Positions 1 to 9,569 of a DNA stretch of 28,219 bases are shown here, piece by piece; within the stretch, counting starts at the first letter, position 1; every line of letters starts with the position of its first letter. This DNA comes from Chara braunii. Lineage: Eukaryota > Streptophyta > Charophyceae > Charales > Characeae. The notes under the pieces were generated by a model. That model saw nothing but the letters and a program-made list of their open reading frames with translations. It did not search any database and had not been told where the DNA came from. The stretch spans positions 268,151 to 296,369 of the forward strand of contig BFEA01000021.1 in NCBI GenBank assembly GCA_003427395.1. The letters run 5' to 3'. A program made the position numbers and the translations under genes.

Positions 1-68
<68 letters not shown>
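1..68. repeat. (AG)n microsatellite at the window edge
   Basis: Pure AG dinucleotide repeat from the first base to about 68. The far end of the window (28185-28219) is also (GA)n, so both edges of the sequence fall in the same kind of simple repeat. Confidence 0.97.
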
Positions 69-73
<5 letters not shown>

Positions 74-164
74 AGTAGCAGCAGCACACATAGCGGGAAC
101 GGCTGATGGAATGGCTCGGAAAAGGAATAGACGATAACGATCTGAGTGAAGCTACATCTGCACA

Positions 165-560
165 CAACAGAGAGAGAGAGAGAGGGGCGGGCGGAGGGGG
201 GGATATATACAACTAGTTAAAATCGAAAAAGAAGGAAAGGAGGTTTAAGAGGGAGGATGGGCGATGACGCCATCAGAAACCAACCTGGCCATCTCGATCC
301 CAACGAAGCCACATCGACACACATAGAGGGAGAAGATAGAGAAATGGAGGGAGGGAGGGGGAGCGAAGGAGAGGGAGGAAGCCGCACGTCAACAGAAAAC
401 AACCTAATGGTCTCGATCTCGGATAAGCAACATCGTCGAACATAGAGAAAGAGACAGAAGGAAAGGGGAAGGAGGAGAGGGAGAGAGGGAGAGAAGGAGA
501 GAGAGAGGGAGAGAGGGAGAGAGGGAGAGAGGGAGGAGGGAGGAGGGAGGAGGGAGCAAG
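165..560. repeat. Purine-rich GA/GGGA low-complexity tract
   Basis: Mostly purine on the plus strand: short (GA)n at 169-184, then GGAGG/GAGGGA-type imperfect repeats, densest at 448-560. Every open frame crossing it is a Ser/Pro/Leu- or Arg/Glu-rich translation of simple sequence, so I call no gene. Confidence 0.9.
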
Positions 561-721
561 GGACGGAGAGGAAGTTGCACCACCTGCCACCACGTGGATC
601 CAATCATCCAACGATCAGGTCAACGGAAACCAAGTGAACTTTGTCATTCCTTCGGAAGCAAGCCGCACTCCTGAGGCAGCCTCCACCTACATCCGCACCC
701 GCGTGCCTGGTTGTGAAAGTC

Positions 722-724
<3 letters not shown>

Positions 725-787
<63 letters not shown>

Positions 788-815
788 CGAGAGAGAGAGA
801 GGAAAGGCGAGAGAC
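725..815. repeat. (GA)n microsatellite
   Basis: Uninterrupted GA from about 726 to 784, then an imperfect continuation to about 815. Same motif as both window ends. Confidence 0.96.
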
Positions 816-1256
816 ACACAGACTGATAGAACAACAAGAGAGAAGGTCGTAACACGAGAGAGAACGCGCCTGTCCTTCTTGAGCATGTCTCCTTGACTCT
901 TCACTGTCTTCAGTCAATCGATCAATCAATGGCGCGCTACGCCCCAGCGTCTTGCGCGCGTCGTTAGCACCTACTACTACTGCAGGCATCTGGATCCGCA
1001 CCCGGATCCAGGTCCGGATCCCGTGCGGCGCTGGCTGCCGGCGGAGTAAGCGGAGATGTCAAGACAACTAGTGCCGTACGGGATCGACATCTGGATCCGG
1101 AGCATCGTCCCCACTACCGTAGCGCCTACGAGGATTGGATTAGCGCCTGAATCCGGATGGCATTTATGAAGAGATGCAGGAAAGCAGATCGGTGGCGAGC
1201 TTCTGCACCTCACCCGCAATCACGATCAGGTTCGGGCTTTAAATCCAATACTCTTT
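816..1256. other. No gene seen; GGATCC-rich stretch
   Basis: No credible coding frame. Around 985-1020 and 1085-1100 there are repeated GGATCCG-type words, including the direct repeat CATCTGGATCCG at about 988 and 1089. This may be the ends of a degraded small element, but no matching termini or target duplication could be defined. Confidence 0.5.
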
Positions 1257-1388
1257 GCTAGTGGGACCTCGCCCCCGGATGCGTATACGGTCTGTCTGCC
1301 CAGCTCTCAGGTGCTGACTTGGACAAGTCTATGCCAACTCGGAAAGCTGCGGTGCATTCTTCCAACTCCGGAGCAAGGTCCCACTTGC
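1257..1388. repeat. Short inverted-repeat-bounded relic (GTGGGACC family)
   Basis: The left edge GCTAGTGGGACCT (1257-1269) is complemented by AAGGTCCCACTTGC (1375-1388), giving about 13 nearly complementary bases around a 105-bp interior. The same GTGGGACC word recurs at 1453-1462 and in other small elements of this window. It looks like a MITE-type relic. No target-site duplication is evident. Confidence 0.5.
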
Positions 1389-1645
1389 ACGGATTAGGAG
1401 ATTTCGACCGTTGATCTTTGCTATCTACGGACAGTATCTCTTAATTCGCGCAAGTGGGACCTAGCCCCCGGGCATACTCACACCAGGATTTCGTCGGATG
1501 TATGTAACTGCTTTTCCGACCCAGTACTTGATGCACCTGACCACAGTTACGTCCACAGAGGAGTTGAGAAAGTCCTACCCGCGTGCGTATGCCCCGGAAG
1601 GTGCGACGCATAATCAACAAACTTTGCCAAATACACAGTAGGAGA

Positions 1646-1686
1646 GGAGCCAAATATTGGCTCCAACCAGCCGATTTAGGCTGGTT
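1646..1686. repeat. Two abutting perfect hairpins
   Basis: Arms GGAGCCAA (1646-1653) and TTGGCTCC (1657-1664) enclose a 3-nt loop. Immediately after, AACCAGCC (1665-1672) and GGCTGGTT (1679-1686) enclose a 6-nt loop. The two 8-bp stems touch with no spacer. A T-run follows at about 1710. Function unknown; probably part of a repeat relic. Confidence 0.6.
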
Positions 1687-1689
1687 CCA

Positions 1690-2000
1690 GGCCGTTGATA
1701 TAGGCCAGCCTTTTTTAGATAGCACCCTCGTCTTTTCCCAAATGCCCTCGTCTTCCACCCATATCTCCTCACTTCTTTAGTCTTCCCCTCCCCCTCCTCT
1801 TTTCCTGTTCTCCTGCCCCCTTCTCCTCCTCTCATTCCCCTTCCTTTGCTAAATCTTCTCTCTCCAATTCCCCTTCTCCTCTATCCTACCACTTACCTTG
1901 GTACAGCTCAATTTCCAACCCAAGAATGTATCCCCCAACAATCGTATAAGTGTAGTACTTGTTCAGCTTAGGGCTCGGTAGACTAGTATAGATTTTGAAC
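1690..2000. other. No gene seen; CT-rich stretch
   Basis: Pyrimidine-rich on the plus strand between about 1770 and 1880, otherwise unremarkable. No credible coding frame, RNA gene or repeat boundary found. Confidence 0.5.
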
Positions 2001-2009
2001 TCCAGTTTT

Positions 2010-2190
2010 TAATGTTGATGACATCCGGTTCCTCTCGGTGACGTGAAAAGCGAAACTGGCTAATGCTGCCAGAGGTTCGATCCGGGTTGAATTGTGGGGT
2101 CCCCGGCCCCCGTTACCATTTGTTTTCGAATACAAACAAACAAACAAACAAACAAACAAACAAACAGACAAAAAAAAAAAAAAAAAAAAA
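2010..2190 (+). repeat. Possible tRNA-derived SINE with (CAAA)n and poly(A) tail
   Basis: A polymerase III B-box-like word GGTTCGATCC lies at 2074-2083. About 50 bp further on is a tail made of (CAAA)n (2132-2168) followed by about 20 A (2170-2190). That order, B box then A-rich tail, is typical of SINEs. I could not identify a good A box at the expected spacing, so this may instead be the 3' end of another retroposon. The left edge is a guess. Confidence 0.35.
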
Positions 2191-2428
2191 CTTTGCCAAA
2201 CGAACTCGACATATTCTTCGATCTTTGACGAGGTCTTCTTATACAACCCGCAAAGTATCTGCCAAACGACTTAATTCAATATTGATATAAAAGAAGTAAG
2301 CACGTTTGACTTCAGAATAGGTTCAACTCTACCAAACGGTGCATCTTACCATTTTCTGCGGGAAGATGCACTTATACGTTTTTTGTTTCGGCAGTGGGGT
2401 ATGGCGACGCTCTCGGATCAAAAAAGTG

Positions 2429-2455
2429 CTGTTGCAGGTGCGATACCTGCAACAG
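2429..2455. repeat. Perfect 11-bp hairpin next to a MITE
   Basis: CTGTTGCAGGT (2429-2439), loop GCGAT, ACCTGCAACAG (2445-2455). It abuts the start of the adjacent MITE, so it may be part of its target or of an older element. Confidence 0.65.
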
Positions 2456-2621
2456 GGGCCAGGTCCCACTAGCAGCGTTGAGTTTCCTCAACGCCTGAAT
2501 CTGGACTCGTTCGTGGAGATGTGCGGTTGGGGAGAACTCAATGCGACTTCTGCACATATCTGCAGACACGACCAGATTCAGGCGTGGAGGAAACTCAACG
2601 GTGCTGGTGGGACGTGGCCCC
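2455..2621. mobile_element. MITE-like element with ~50-bp terminal inverted repeats
   Basis: The left end begins GGGGCCAGGTCCCACTAGCA and runs for about 50 bp to CCTGAATCTGG. The right end, read on the other strand, begins GGGGCCACGTCCCACCAGCA and runs to the same CCTGAATCTGG. The two ends agree at roughly 90% by eye. Total length is about 167 bp, with no coding capacity. Sub-terminal GTTGAGTTTCCTCAACG-type words recur in other relics here (near 3267, 4077). No clear target-site duplication flanks it, so the superfamily of the DNA transposon is not assigned. Confidence 0.7.
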
Positions 2622-2653
2622 AGCATATGCGTGTCATCCTTGCGCAGGGGTCC

Positions 2654-3086
2654 AGGGGCCTAGCTCAGTTGGTTACGCACGCAAGTGGCATTCAGGAGGT
2701 TGTGGGTTCAAGCCCCATGACCGCCTGAGCGCACTTAGTGCCGACGAACTGGGATTGATCGGTATTAGTGGAATCTATGACCAACATGGGTGTGAGTGCG
2801 AGTGGGTTGTGTGTGGTGTGTGGGAGAGTGTTGGCCATAGCTACTGCTGCTACTCGATAGGGGTGGGGGACAATGAGAAAGGGAGGCACAGCTACTGGCA
2901 GGTCTCGGTCTTTGTGTTAGCCAGACCCCCACTGGTGGCCCCAACCCTATACCCTAAACATTAGGGGCAAGGGGCAACATGAAATCTCCCCTTCACAGTG
3001 AGAGGAAACTATGCTTGCAGGGGTCCCCTCTAGATAGCCTTAGGAGTAGGTAGTGAAAGGCAAAAACAGAAGATGAGAAAAGGGGA

Positions 3087-3095
<9 letters not shown>
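2654..3095 (+). mobile_element. tRNA-derived SINE
   Basis: Polymerase III internal promoter: A box TAGCTCAGTTGG (2661-2672) and B box GGTTCAAGCC (2705-2714), 32 bp apart, as in tRNA genes and tRNA-derived SINEs. The 5' 70 bp resembles a tRNA, but the acceptor ends do not pair and no anticodon arm forms, so it is not a tRNA gene. A unique body of about 370 bp follows, ending in an oligo(A) run (3085-3095) that leads into (AT)n. Such elements are mobilised in trans by a LINE; whether the LINE in this window is the partner is not shown by shared 3' sequence. Confidence 0.65.

Positions 3096-3124
<29 letters not shown>
3095..3124. repeat. (AT)n microsatellite
   Basis: Pure AT dinucleotide run directly after the SINE tail and directly before a copy of the CGTCAAATAGAACTGCC repeat. 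Confidence 0.95.
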
Positions 3125-3126
<2 letters not shown>

Positions 3127-3166
3127 TCAAATAGAACTGCCCGGTAAACCGTAGGCAGAGAGGGAG
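3125..3166 (+). repeat. AT-flanked hairpin repeat, copy A (short)
   Basis: Begins CGTCAAATAGAACTGCC and contains the imperfect hairpin CTGCCCGGT / ACCGTAGGCAG. It is bordered on both sides by (AT)n. The same sequence occurs at 21648, 21974 and 22031, each time starting at an (AT)n junction. This copy stops after GGCAGAGAGGGAG. Confidence 0.75.
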
Positions 3167-3219
3167 ATATATATATATTCTCTGTATTGTTCCAATTTTA
3201 ACGGATGTCCCGGGCCATA

Positions 3220-3430
3220 GGGGGGTTTCTGGGGCCTAGTTTTATTAATGTCGAAATGGCGTCACACCGTTGAGTTTTCTAAACTCAACAACGGCAGGTG
3301 GGACCAGATCCCTGGGGGCCCAGAAAACCATAGTTTTATTAATAATGTTGAAATGTCTTCCTGGGCATAGTGGTCTAGTCCCACTAGCGAAGTATGGACC
3401 CACTAGCGAAGTATTCTACGACGTGTGACA
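3220..3430. repeat. Nested relics of the GTTGAG / GTGGGAC family
   Basis: TAGTTTTATTAATGTCGAAATG (near 3237) is repeated in diverged form near 3332. Between them lie GTTGAGTTTTCTAAACTCAAC (about 3268-3288) and GGTGGGACCAGATCCC. The block is bounded by TTTCTGGGGCC and GGGCCCAGAAAA, an inverted pair. Two more CCCACTAGCGAAGTAT words follow at about 3380-3412. It appears to be two or more small elements inserted into each other. Confidence 0.5.
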
Positions 3431-4025
3431 CAGTTTTATGGGTTTTTGGAAAATACAAAGTGATTTTTTATTGGCATGAATGGATCGTTTTCTGATTTAA
3501 AATGGATTGAAATAGCACATAAAACTATGAAGAACAGCTGTGCACCCGAATTCATGGGTTGGTACGATCTCACGTAAGTCTTCATAGTGATGTACCGTGG
3601 CAATAAAATGTGTCCACGAACACATTCACGAGGATGAACAAGTAACGGGAATTGGGATACATTCCTCGCCATGTATCTCATGATGCCTTTAGCAGGCCTT
3701 CCGACAGACTCGGAAGCGTTCCTGTCAGATCCACCACAATATTCGAATCTCACATTTCAAGTTCTATTTCTCAGAGGCAAAAAAAAAAAAAAACGAAGTC
3801 TGGAAATCAACCCCCCCCCTTTAGAGCCCATAAAATCCAGACTTCCCGCCCACACTATCATGTCCAAGTTAGTCCAACTTTTTTTTTTCATAGTGAGCCC
3901 CTCTCATTGGCCGGGAGGTGGGCATCTTTACAGTCCCCGCTCGGAAACTACCAGGATCCGATCTATTCGACGGCCGTACTGAGTCACTCGATGCCACATG
4001 CGATCGAAATCCTGAACGGCGTGGT
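3431..4025. other. No gene seen
   Basis: Frames of 103 to 136 codons cross this stretch but lack any recognisable motif and include poly-Lys from an A-run at 3780-3793. AT-rich with homopolymers. Probably degraded element sequence. Confidence 0.45.
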
Positions 4026-4027
4026 AG

Positions 4028-4135
4028 AATACCTTGCTAGTGGGTCCAGGCCCCTGGGGTGAAGTCCCACCGCCGAAGTTGAGTTTTCTCAACGCTGAGC
4101 TTTCTATCACGTGTGGCATGGTGGGACGGAGCTCT
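4028..4135. repeat. Relic of the CTAGTGGG / GTTGAG family
   Basis: Contains CTTGCTAGTGGGTCCAGGCC, then GTCCCACCGCCGAAGTTGAG and TTTTCTCAACGCTGAG, the same words seen at 2455-2621 and 3267-3322. Also holds TCACGTGTGGCATGGTGGGAC, resembling the sequence near 12480. Confidence 0.5.
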
Positions 4136-4292
4136 GCCGTTGATGTATTGAGAATCTAAGGGTATCGCAATACAGGAGAATAACCTATTAGATTTGGTCG
4201 TTTTGTACATTTTTTTTTTGACGTGAAATCCGTTTTGTGGTATGCTTTGGCCCTTTCCGTTTGGGCGGGAAACCATTTTCCATTGAGAAAAC

Positions 4293-4313
4293 TACCCTAC
4301 CGAGGGTAGGGTA
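4293..4313. repeat. 9-bp hairpin beside the LINE poly(A) tail
   Basis: TACCCTACC (4293-4301), GAG loop, GGTAGGGTA (4305-4313). It lies exactly at the outer end of the LINE's A-tail and so may be the insertion target. TACCCTA-type words resemble plant-like telomere repeats only loosely. Confidence 0.55.
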
Positions 4314-4332
4314 CTTTTTTTTTTTTTTTCCT

Positions 4333-4365
<33 letters not shown>
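4314..4365 (-). other. LINE poly(A) tail
   Basis: Seen as T-rich sequence on the plus strand: about 16 T, a CCTCCC interruption, then about 34 T. It follows the non-coding 3' region of the LINE and marks its 3' end. Confidence 0.85.
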
Positions 4366-4370
<5 letters not shown>

Positions 4371-4793
4371 GGGCCTTCATTTCAAAATGTAACGATTTGA
4401 GGCCGGGGACCTCACAATTCCACCCGGGATTATCCCGGCAGCATCAGCTGGTTTAGCTTAGTTTCAACCAAAAGCACCTACCAGAACCTACCACTATTTA
4501 CCACTATCCTAAACCTGAGGGCCCAGTGCCCAAGGCTTATACTAGATGATTCATACTTTACCATCCTCTCTACTTCCTCAATCAACAAAAAGTACTACCA
4601 TGCCAGAGGCCCCATCTACCAATCCATCTACAGTTTGTCTTAAACCTTCACTGAACCAATTTAAAATAGCCTACAATACGGCTAGTGCCTCCAATTAAAC
4701 CCCCGACACGGCCTAGCTGCGGCCCATGCACAGTGGGGTGACCTGCCGTTTACTACTATGTACTTATCACCTCCAGAAGCCAATCAGCAATTT
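4366..4793 (-). other. LINE 3' untranslated region
   Basis: About 430 bp between the last LINE stop codon (4794) and the poly(A) tail, with no coding frame. It includes a CCCGGGATTATCCCGG hairpin-like palindrome near 4421-4437. Confidence 0.7.
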
Positions 4794-6300
4794 TTAGCTT
4801 TCCTTTGGCCGAAATCGAGGCGAAGCTGTTCCCCTTGTCTGTTGGAACCAAAAATGGTTTAACTGCTGGCGATCTGCTTGCCAATCTATGTGAATATATT
4901 GTCTAATCCGGGCCTTAATGGCTCTGATATGAGCTTGAAGTGAAGAGGATTCATGTTTATACACAGCTCTATTGTGAGCGTGCCATAATGTTTCCATACA
5001 GGCTCCCTTGCAGGCAAGTGCCATATAGGGCCATCCGACCGCAAAGTCACACTGCCCGTACGGCAGACCATACAGCAGCCATTCCTGGGTCCACCGGAAG
5101 TTATCCCCTGCCATGTCTTTCCACCTTGCTTTCCACCATTCCCACACCTGCATAGAGAACGGACAGTAAAGCCAGATGTGCGAAGCCGTCTCCCATCCCC
5201 AGTTACAGCGTCTACACTGTTCGGAGATATCCATCCCTTTTTAGGCCAGCCACGTGGCAGATGGAATAACAGACAGCAATTGAAGCCAGATTAGAGTAGC
5301 CTGTTTCTGTGAGATCATCTTTCTCAGAGCTTGCCAATGGCTGAATAAGTCCAGGTTACCCAAGGAAAAGCCTGGTTCTTTAGCCAGTCTCTCAGCTGCA
5401 ATCGTTACCGGTTGTTTCCTTAGTGTCGCCCTTAACAGTTGGGCCCCTACTTTGGTCGAGTATTGGGCTACTGGAACCGGGTCTTTAAGCCCCTCCTCTT
5501 GCGTCCACCCATACAAAAACGGTTCCAAGTGCAGTCCATCAGCATCTTCAACATAAAGTTGGGCTTTAACCTTGGATTCTGACTCTAAAGCCCATACTCT
5601 GCATTCTATCAAGCCAATCGATGACTCAATGGTTTTATCTTCCCTTCGAGTGAGGGGGTGTGGAAGCCATTTAAGCAATGCGCTCCTCTCACGTGTCCAC
5701 ACTTGGACCTTTATTCCCTGTGGCAGCTCTGGGCCCTCTATTCTTAGCACTTCCTCCACATTATTCACGTCCCTGACCCATGCCCCTTGTCCGTGTTCAG
5801 CCGAACTAGGGAGGGGGGAAGTCCAATATGATGGAAAGGCCTTTACAAGTTGTCCATAATTACCTTCCACATTCCGTAACCTTGGGAGCTTTTGTTTCAT
5901 CTGTTCTACCGTAAGCCATGATTCCGTCTGGGGGGACCAAATGTCCTTAATTTCAACTACCCCTCTTTCGATCCAAGCTTTCCCAAAGGAGCCCACCCTA
6001 CCATCTGCTTTAAAGGCAGAGCCTGTATCTGAGGTAATATATGGATAATCAAACAACAACTGATTTAGGACCTCTAGTCTAGTCTGGGGTGGTCTGAGTA
6101 CTCGTGGAAACAGTCTGTGCCAAACGTAAAGAATGTTGCTCCAAATTTTCGATTTTGGTCTTTTTGCAGCGTAGGAGGAGATAAACAGGCAAGCCCAGAC
6201 ATCTAACGGTCTCTTCAGAGTCCACTCTCTGGCTAATAAATATTCTGCCATTCTGACCCATAGCCTCGAGCGGTTCCATACACAGCGGAGATAATCCATT
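4794..6300 (-). pseudogene. LINE ORF2, C-terminal region with zf-RVT-like zinc-binding motif
   Basis: Continuation of ORF2 downstream of the RT. The true reading first follows the frame containing GGLGILDPVHQNLALLSKW (6357-6245), the standard LINE motif after the RT thumb. It then shifts near 6250 into a long open frame ending at 5241 that contains EWTLKRPLDVW. An in-frame TAA (5241-5243, ...ATWLA-stop-KGMDIS...) interrupts it, after which the frame continues unchanged to 4794. The last part has CRRCNWGWETASHIWLYCP, a C-x2-C-x7-H-x4-C arrangement typical of the zf-RVT region in plant LINEs, thought to help bind the RNA template. Disabled by the nonsense codon and frameshift. Confidence 0.8.
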
Positions 6301-6356
6301 TGCTGAGCAAGGCCAGATTTTGGTGGACTGGGTCTAATATCCCCAACCCTCCTTGT

Positions 6357-7735
6357 GCTCATGGCAGGGCGATCGTTTCCCATGCCACCTTCCAAATGAA
6401 GCCCTGATGAGAATCTGCAGCTGGTTTCCATAAGTACCGGGCTGCTTCCCTTTTTATCCTGGAGTAGGCTGATGGCCCCAACCGGTGAACTGACAATGGC
6501 AACCAGAGGATCGAAATGGCTGCCGATGTCAAAACCAGAGCTCTACCAAACAGCGAGAACTTGAAGTTGCGGGACCAATTGGCGATGTGACCTGCCACCT
6601 TGTCTGCTAAAAATAGAGTCCTGCACATTTGAACAGTCCGACAACGACACTTGGACCCCTAGAAAGCGGTCCGATGAGTTAGCCGGGACCTGTTTCAACC
6701 CCCAATCCACACACAACACTCGAGGAGGGGGAAGGAGATAAGCTGACTTGTCCCAATTAATAGATGCTTCGGATAGGTCGCTATATCTATCCAATACTCG
6801 ACGGAGTTCCTGAAGGGACCCAATCCTATTTTCACAGGCCACTGTGAGGTCATCGGCCAAAGCTCCCCCTTTCCATTCTAACGAGGAGGAGAGCTTCAGA
6901 CCTACAATGTCCGGATTGTACTACCTGATGTTATCCAGAAGGACTTCAAGCTGTAAAACGAATAATAATGACTCAAGAGGGCATCCTTGCCTCAAGGAGT
7001 GCGTTAACTGGAATTCATCTGAGAGTTTTCCATTAACTATCACTACCGAGGAGGTGTTCTCATAACAAGCTTTAACCCATGTACGAAAGCCCGGGCCAAA
7101 CCCCATCTTCTTTAGCGTGGTATGCACAAAACTCCAGCCTACTCTGTCGTAAGTTTTTTCCATGTCCAAAAGAAGGATAATGATATCCCTTTTTTCCTTA
7201 CTTATGACTTTCAACGCCTGGATGGCTGATAGGATGTTCTCGAAGATGGAGCGGCCTTTAACGAAGGCCCCCTGTTCCCAACCCACCAAACCTGGGAGAA
7301 CCTTGGCAAGACGTAGTGCTAGGGCCTTAGCAAAAAACTTATAGGTGAAATTGAGGACTGAAATAGGTCTCCAGTTTCTCACGTTACGTTTATCACCTTT
7401 TTTTAACATTAGCGAAATCATACCCTGGATAAAACCCTTAGGGAACATCCCTTCCTGTAAAATTTGATTGTATATGTCGCAGAGGAAGGGGGCAAATGCA
7501 GTCCAGGCGGCCAAAAATAGTTCAATCGGTAGCCCGTCCAAGCCTGGGCACTTTCCCTTTGTCATTGCTTTAGTCGCTGCCAACAACTCGACTTCCTCCA
7601 TTGGTTTGTCCAATTCCTCGGTCGTGGCCCGTGAAATAATTTTGCGGGAGTGGTCCCAAAAGTTAGAGGATAACGAAAGGTCGCATTGCGGCGGGTCAAA
7701 CGGTCTCCGAGTAGTAACAATATCACGGTAGTATT
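6357..7735 (-). pseudogene. LINE ORF2, reverse transcriptase domain (interrupted)
   Basis: The frame opens near 7735 and carries, in order: CPGLDGLPIELF (RT motif near 7540), NWRPISVLNFTYKFFAKALA, GRSIFENI, the first catalytic Asp motif LLDMEKTYDRV (near 7170), and SLRQGCPLESLLF. A TAG at 6921-6923 interrupts it. The same frame then resumes with ALADDLTVACEN, the LINE form of the xADD catalytic motif (about 6866-6831). A frameshift between about 6600 and 6640 moves it into the frame with the thumb region, which ends at a TGA at 6359-6361. It would copy LINE RNA at a nicked target by target-primed reverse transcription. As assembled it cannot be translated whole. Confidence 0.9.
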
Positions 7736-7865
7736 ATAAATCATACCTACACATCTGCAAGATATCTACTGCTAAAGGTGTAGAGACATCAAAAGGATGT
7801 GATAATTTCCGAATCACGGGTCTCACCTATTTTAACCGCAATGAGTGAAAAGTTAGCTTGGTCAT

Positions 7866-8995
7866 TCAGTCAAATCCTACTATCCCTCTGAGCTTCAGAA
7901 GCTCCATCCGTTGCTCTTGTTTCTGAATCTCTAGGGCTTCCAACTGGGCTAGAGAGTCATTCCAAATACCTGCCCAATAGTAGTCGGAGAACGGGTCCTT
8001 CCCCATCTCCGATTCTGCTTGGGCGATTTGTTTAACCAAGGATAACTCTTTCCAGTTCCTTTGTGCGGCTTTCATTCTAGAGAATGTGATCAGCGCATGT
8101 TTTAAGATGGCGATACTTGTATCTGCCCATTGATTGCAGCTAGGGAACAGATCCTTGGCCCCCATCCAATTGGTCATATGAGTTGAGACCCACGCTATTA
8201 TGCCTGGGTCCTTGAGAAGGTTAATATTGAGTCTGAATGGGGGGCGATGTCTCTCAACCAGATCCGCCGATATGATATCTAGTACAACGGGATGATGGCA
8301 TGAGATTGACCCCGGAATAACATTGCACCACATACAACGGTCCCATGGAGTACTGCGGGTTAAAAAGAAATCCAGGTGTTTTCTAGGCGCTGGGGAGTAC
8401 GGGGTCGGGGGAGATCCGAACCACGTGAAACCCTGGTCTTCAGGGTTAAATATTCTAAATAGATCAGCGAAATTGTGAGCTTCATAAATGGAAGCTAAGA
8501 GCATGGTGTCGGACCGCAGAGGTGTAACTATCTTGGTATCTAGACCAGGGTTAAGCACCGTATTCCAATCTCCAGTGAGTATCAAGTTCTCCATGTCAGA
8601 AAAACAGGCAGGGAGTTCTATTAGGATTTTTTTCCGTTCCGAGTAACTAACCGACGCATACACAGTCATCACTGCCCAATCTTCATCACCGATGGCAAAT
8701 TTAATCCACAGCCACCGACCCTCTTCGTCGCAGTAGTGGTCTAGAATATCAATATCCAGATCCTTGTTAATGAGAATGGCCACTCCCCCTTTAGTTCCAT
8801 CTGACGGGGACCAAAATTGGGGGTTATCCCACCAGGAATGGATAGCCGCAATTTCTGTCGGATCCAGTTTGGTTTCTTGAATACATGCTATTTGCACGTT
8901 CTGTTTATGTAACCAAGATTTGAATCTTGCCTTTTTAAAGTTTTTAGCAGTGTCACCAAACCCACGGACATTCCGAGCTGCGCGAACCTCTGCCG
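7866..8995 (-). pseudogene. LINE ORF2, AP-like endonuclease domain with altered SDH motif
   Basis: Metal-dependent endonuclease of the exonuclease-endonuclease-phosphatase fold that nicks target DNA. The frame begins with RNVRGFGDTAKNFKKARFKS (about 8991), the usual N-terminal NVRG motif. IQETK carries the catalytic Glu, GDWN the Asp/Asn pair, and GFTWFG and LDFFLTR follow. The final motif, normally S-D-H-x-P, reads S-C-H-H-P (about 8315-8300), so the general-base Asp is replaced by Cys and activity is doubtful. No ATG opens this frame, and the frame is closed upstream by a TGA near 9030, so it must have been joined to upstream sequence by a frame change now lost. It stops at 7866; about 130 bp separate it from the RT frame. 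Confidence 0.88.
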
Positions 8996-9561
8996 CGTGG
9001 GAGTTGGATGCAGCTAGCCTGACCTTGCTTCAGAGCTGCACCCCTTCCTTTAGGGGGAAAGGGTTTTTCGGTTTGTGGCGGTAGAGGGTCGCATTTAGTC
9101 TCAATTTGGCTCATTTCTGTCAAGAAGGCCTCCGACGAAAAGGCTTCTACAACGTCCACGTGAAGCAACCATCCGGCCACGTCTTGGGCTGATAAGCCTC
9201 CTGGAAGGATGATATCCATCAAGGAATCTGGATTTGAATCAAACAGACGCGCAAGGGGAAACCAGTAGATATCCAATTGTTTCAGTTTCGTCATTTCCCC
9301 TGCCTCCGCCACCAGCTTGAAACAAGCAAGGTGTAAGATAGATTTTACTCCTTTGGTGTTGATAGCCACGTGTCTTCCCTTATTTGGTGTTGAAAGCATT
9401 CTGCAGGCACCGTGGTCCAACAATACTTGCTTTTGGATTTCCCGAACCCATTCTGCGGCGGGGGCGGTGCCCTTTGTTTCCACTGCAGGGAGGGCAAGCA
9501 TTTTGTCGCTGCTTTTGTTCATGAGTATCATCATTCCTTGCGGTGTTTCAGTTAAAATCAA
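8953..9561 (-). pseudogene. Unrecognised LINE frame between ORF1 and the endonuclease
   Basis: An open frame of about 200 codons that I do not recognise. It has a mixed, protein-like composition with a run WLLHVDVVEAFSSEAFLTEM and a basic, glycine-rich end (KGRGAALKQGQA). It runs directly into the endonuclease in the +1 frame, which suggests one original protein, either an N-terminal extension of ORF2 or a separate middle ORF. It starts just after a stop near 9562. It could be a degraded part of ORF1. No catalytic motif seen. Confidence 0.55.
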
Positions 9562-9569
9562 GGGGATAA

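Noticed and set aside
217-611. Ser/Pro/Leu-rich frames on the minus strand up to 128 codons
   Set aside because: They are translations of GA/GGGA purine tracts in all three minus frames; no motif.
604-1001. Arg/Glu and Ser/Leu repeat frames over 725-815
   Set aside because: Products of (GA)n read in different frames.
2025-2075. Hammerhead-like TTGATGAC ... GCGAAAC
   Set aside because: The first core base is wrong, stem II does not pair, and no cleavage triplet follows.
2654-2730. A tRNA gene
   Set aside because: A and B boxes are good, but acceptor and anticodon stems do not form; better read as a tRNA-derived SINE head.
2339-2964. Plus-strand frames of 129 and 147 codons
   Set aside because: They run through the MITE and SINE and include the polymerase III boxes; composition is not protein-like.
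4293-4313. Telomeric repeat
   Set aside because: TACCCTA occurs only within one short palindrome, not as a tandem TTTAGGG array.
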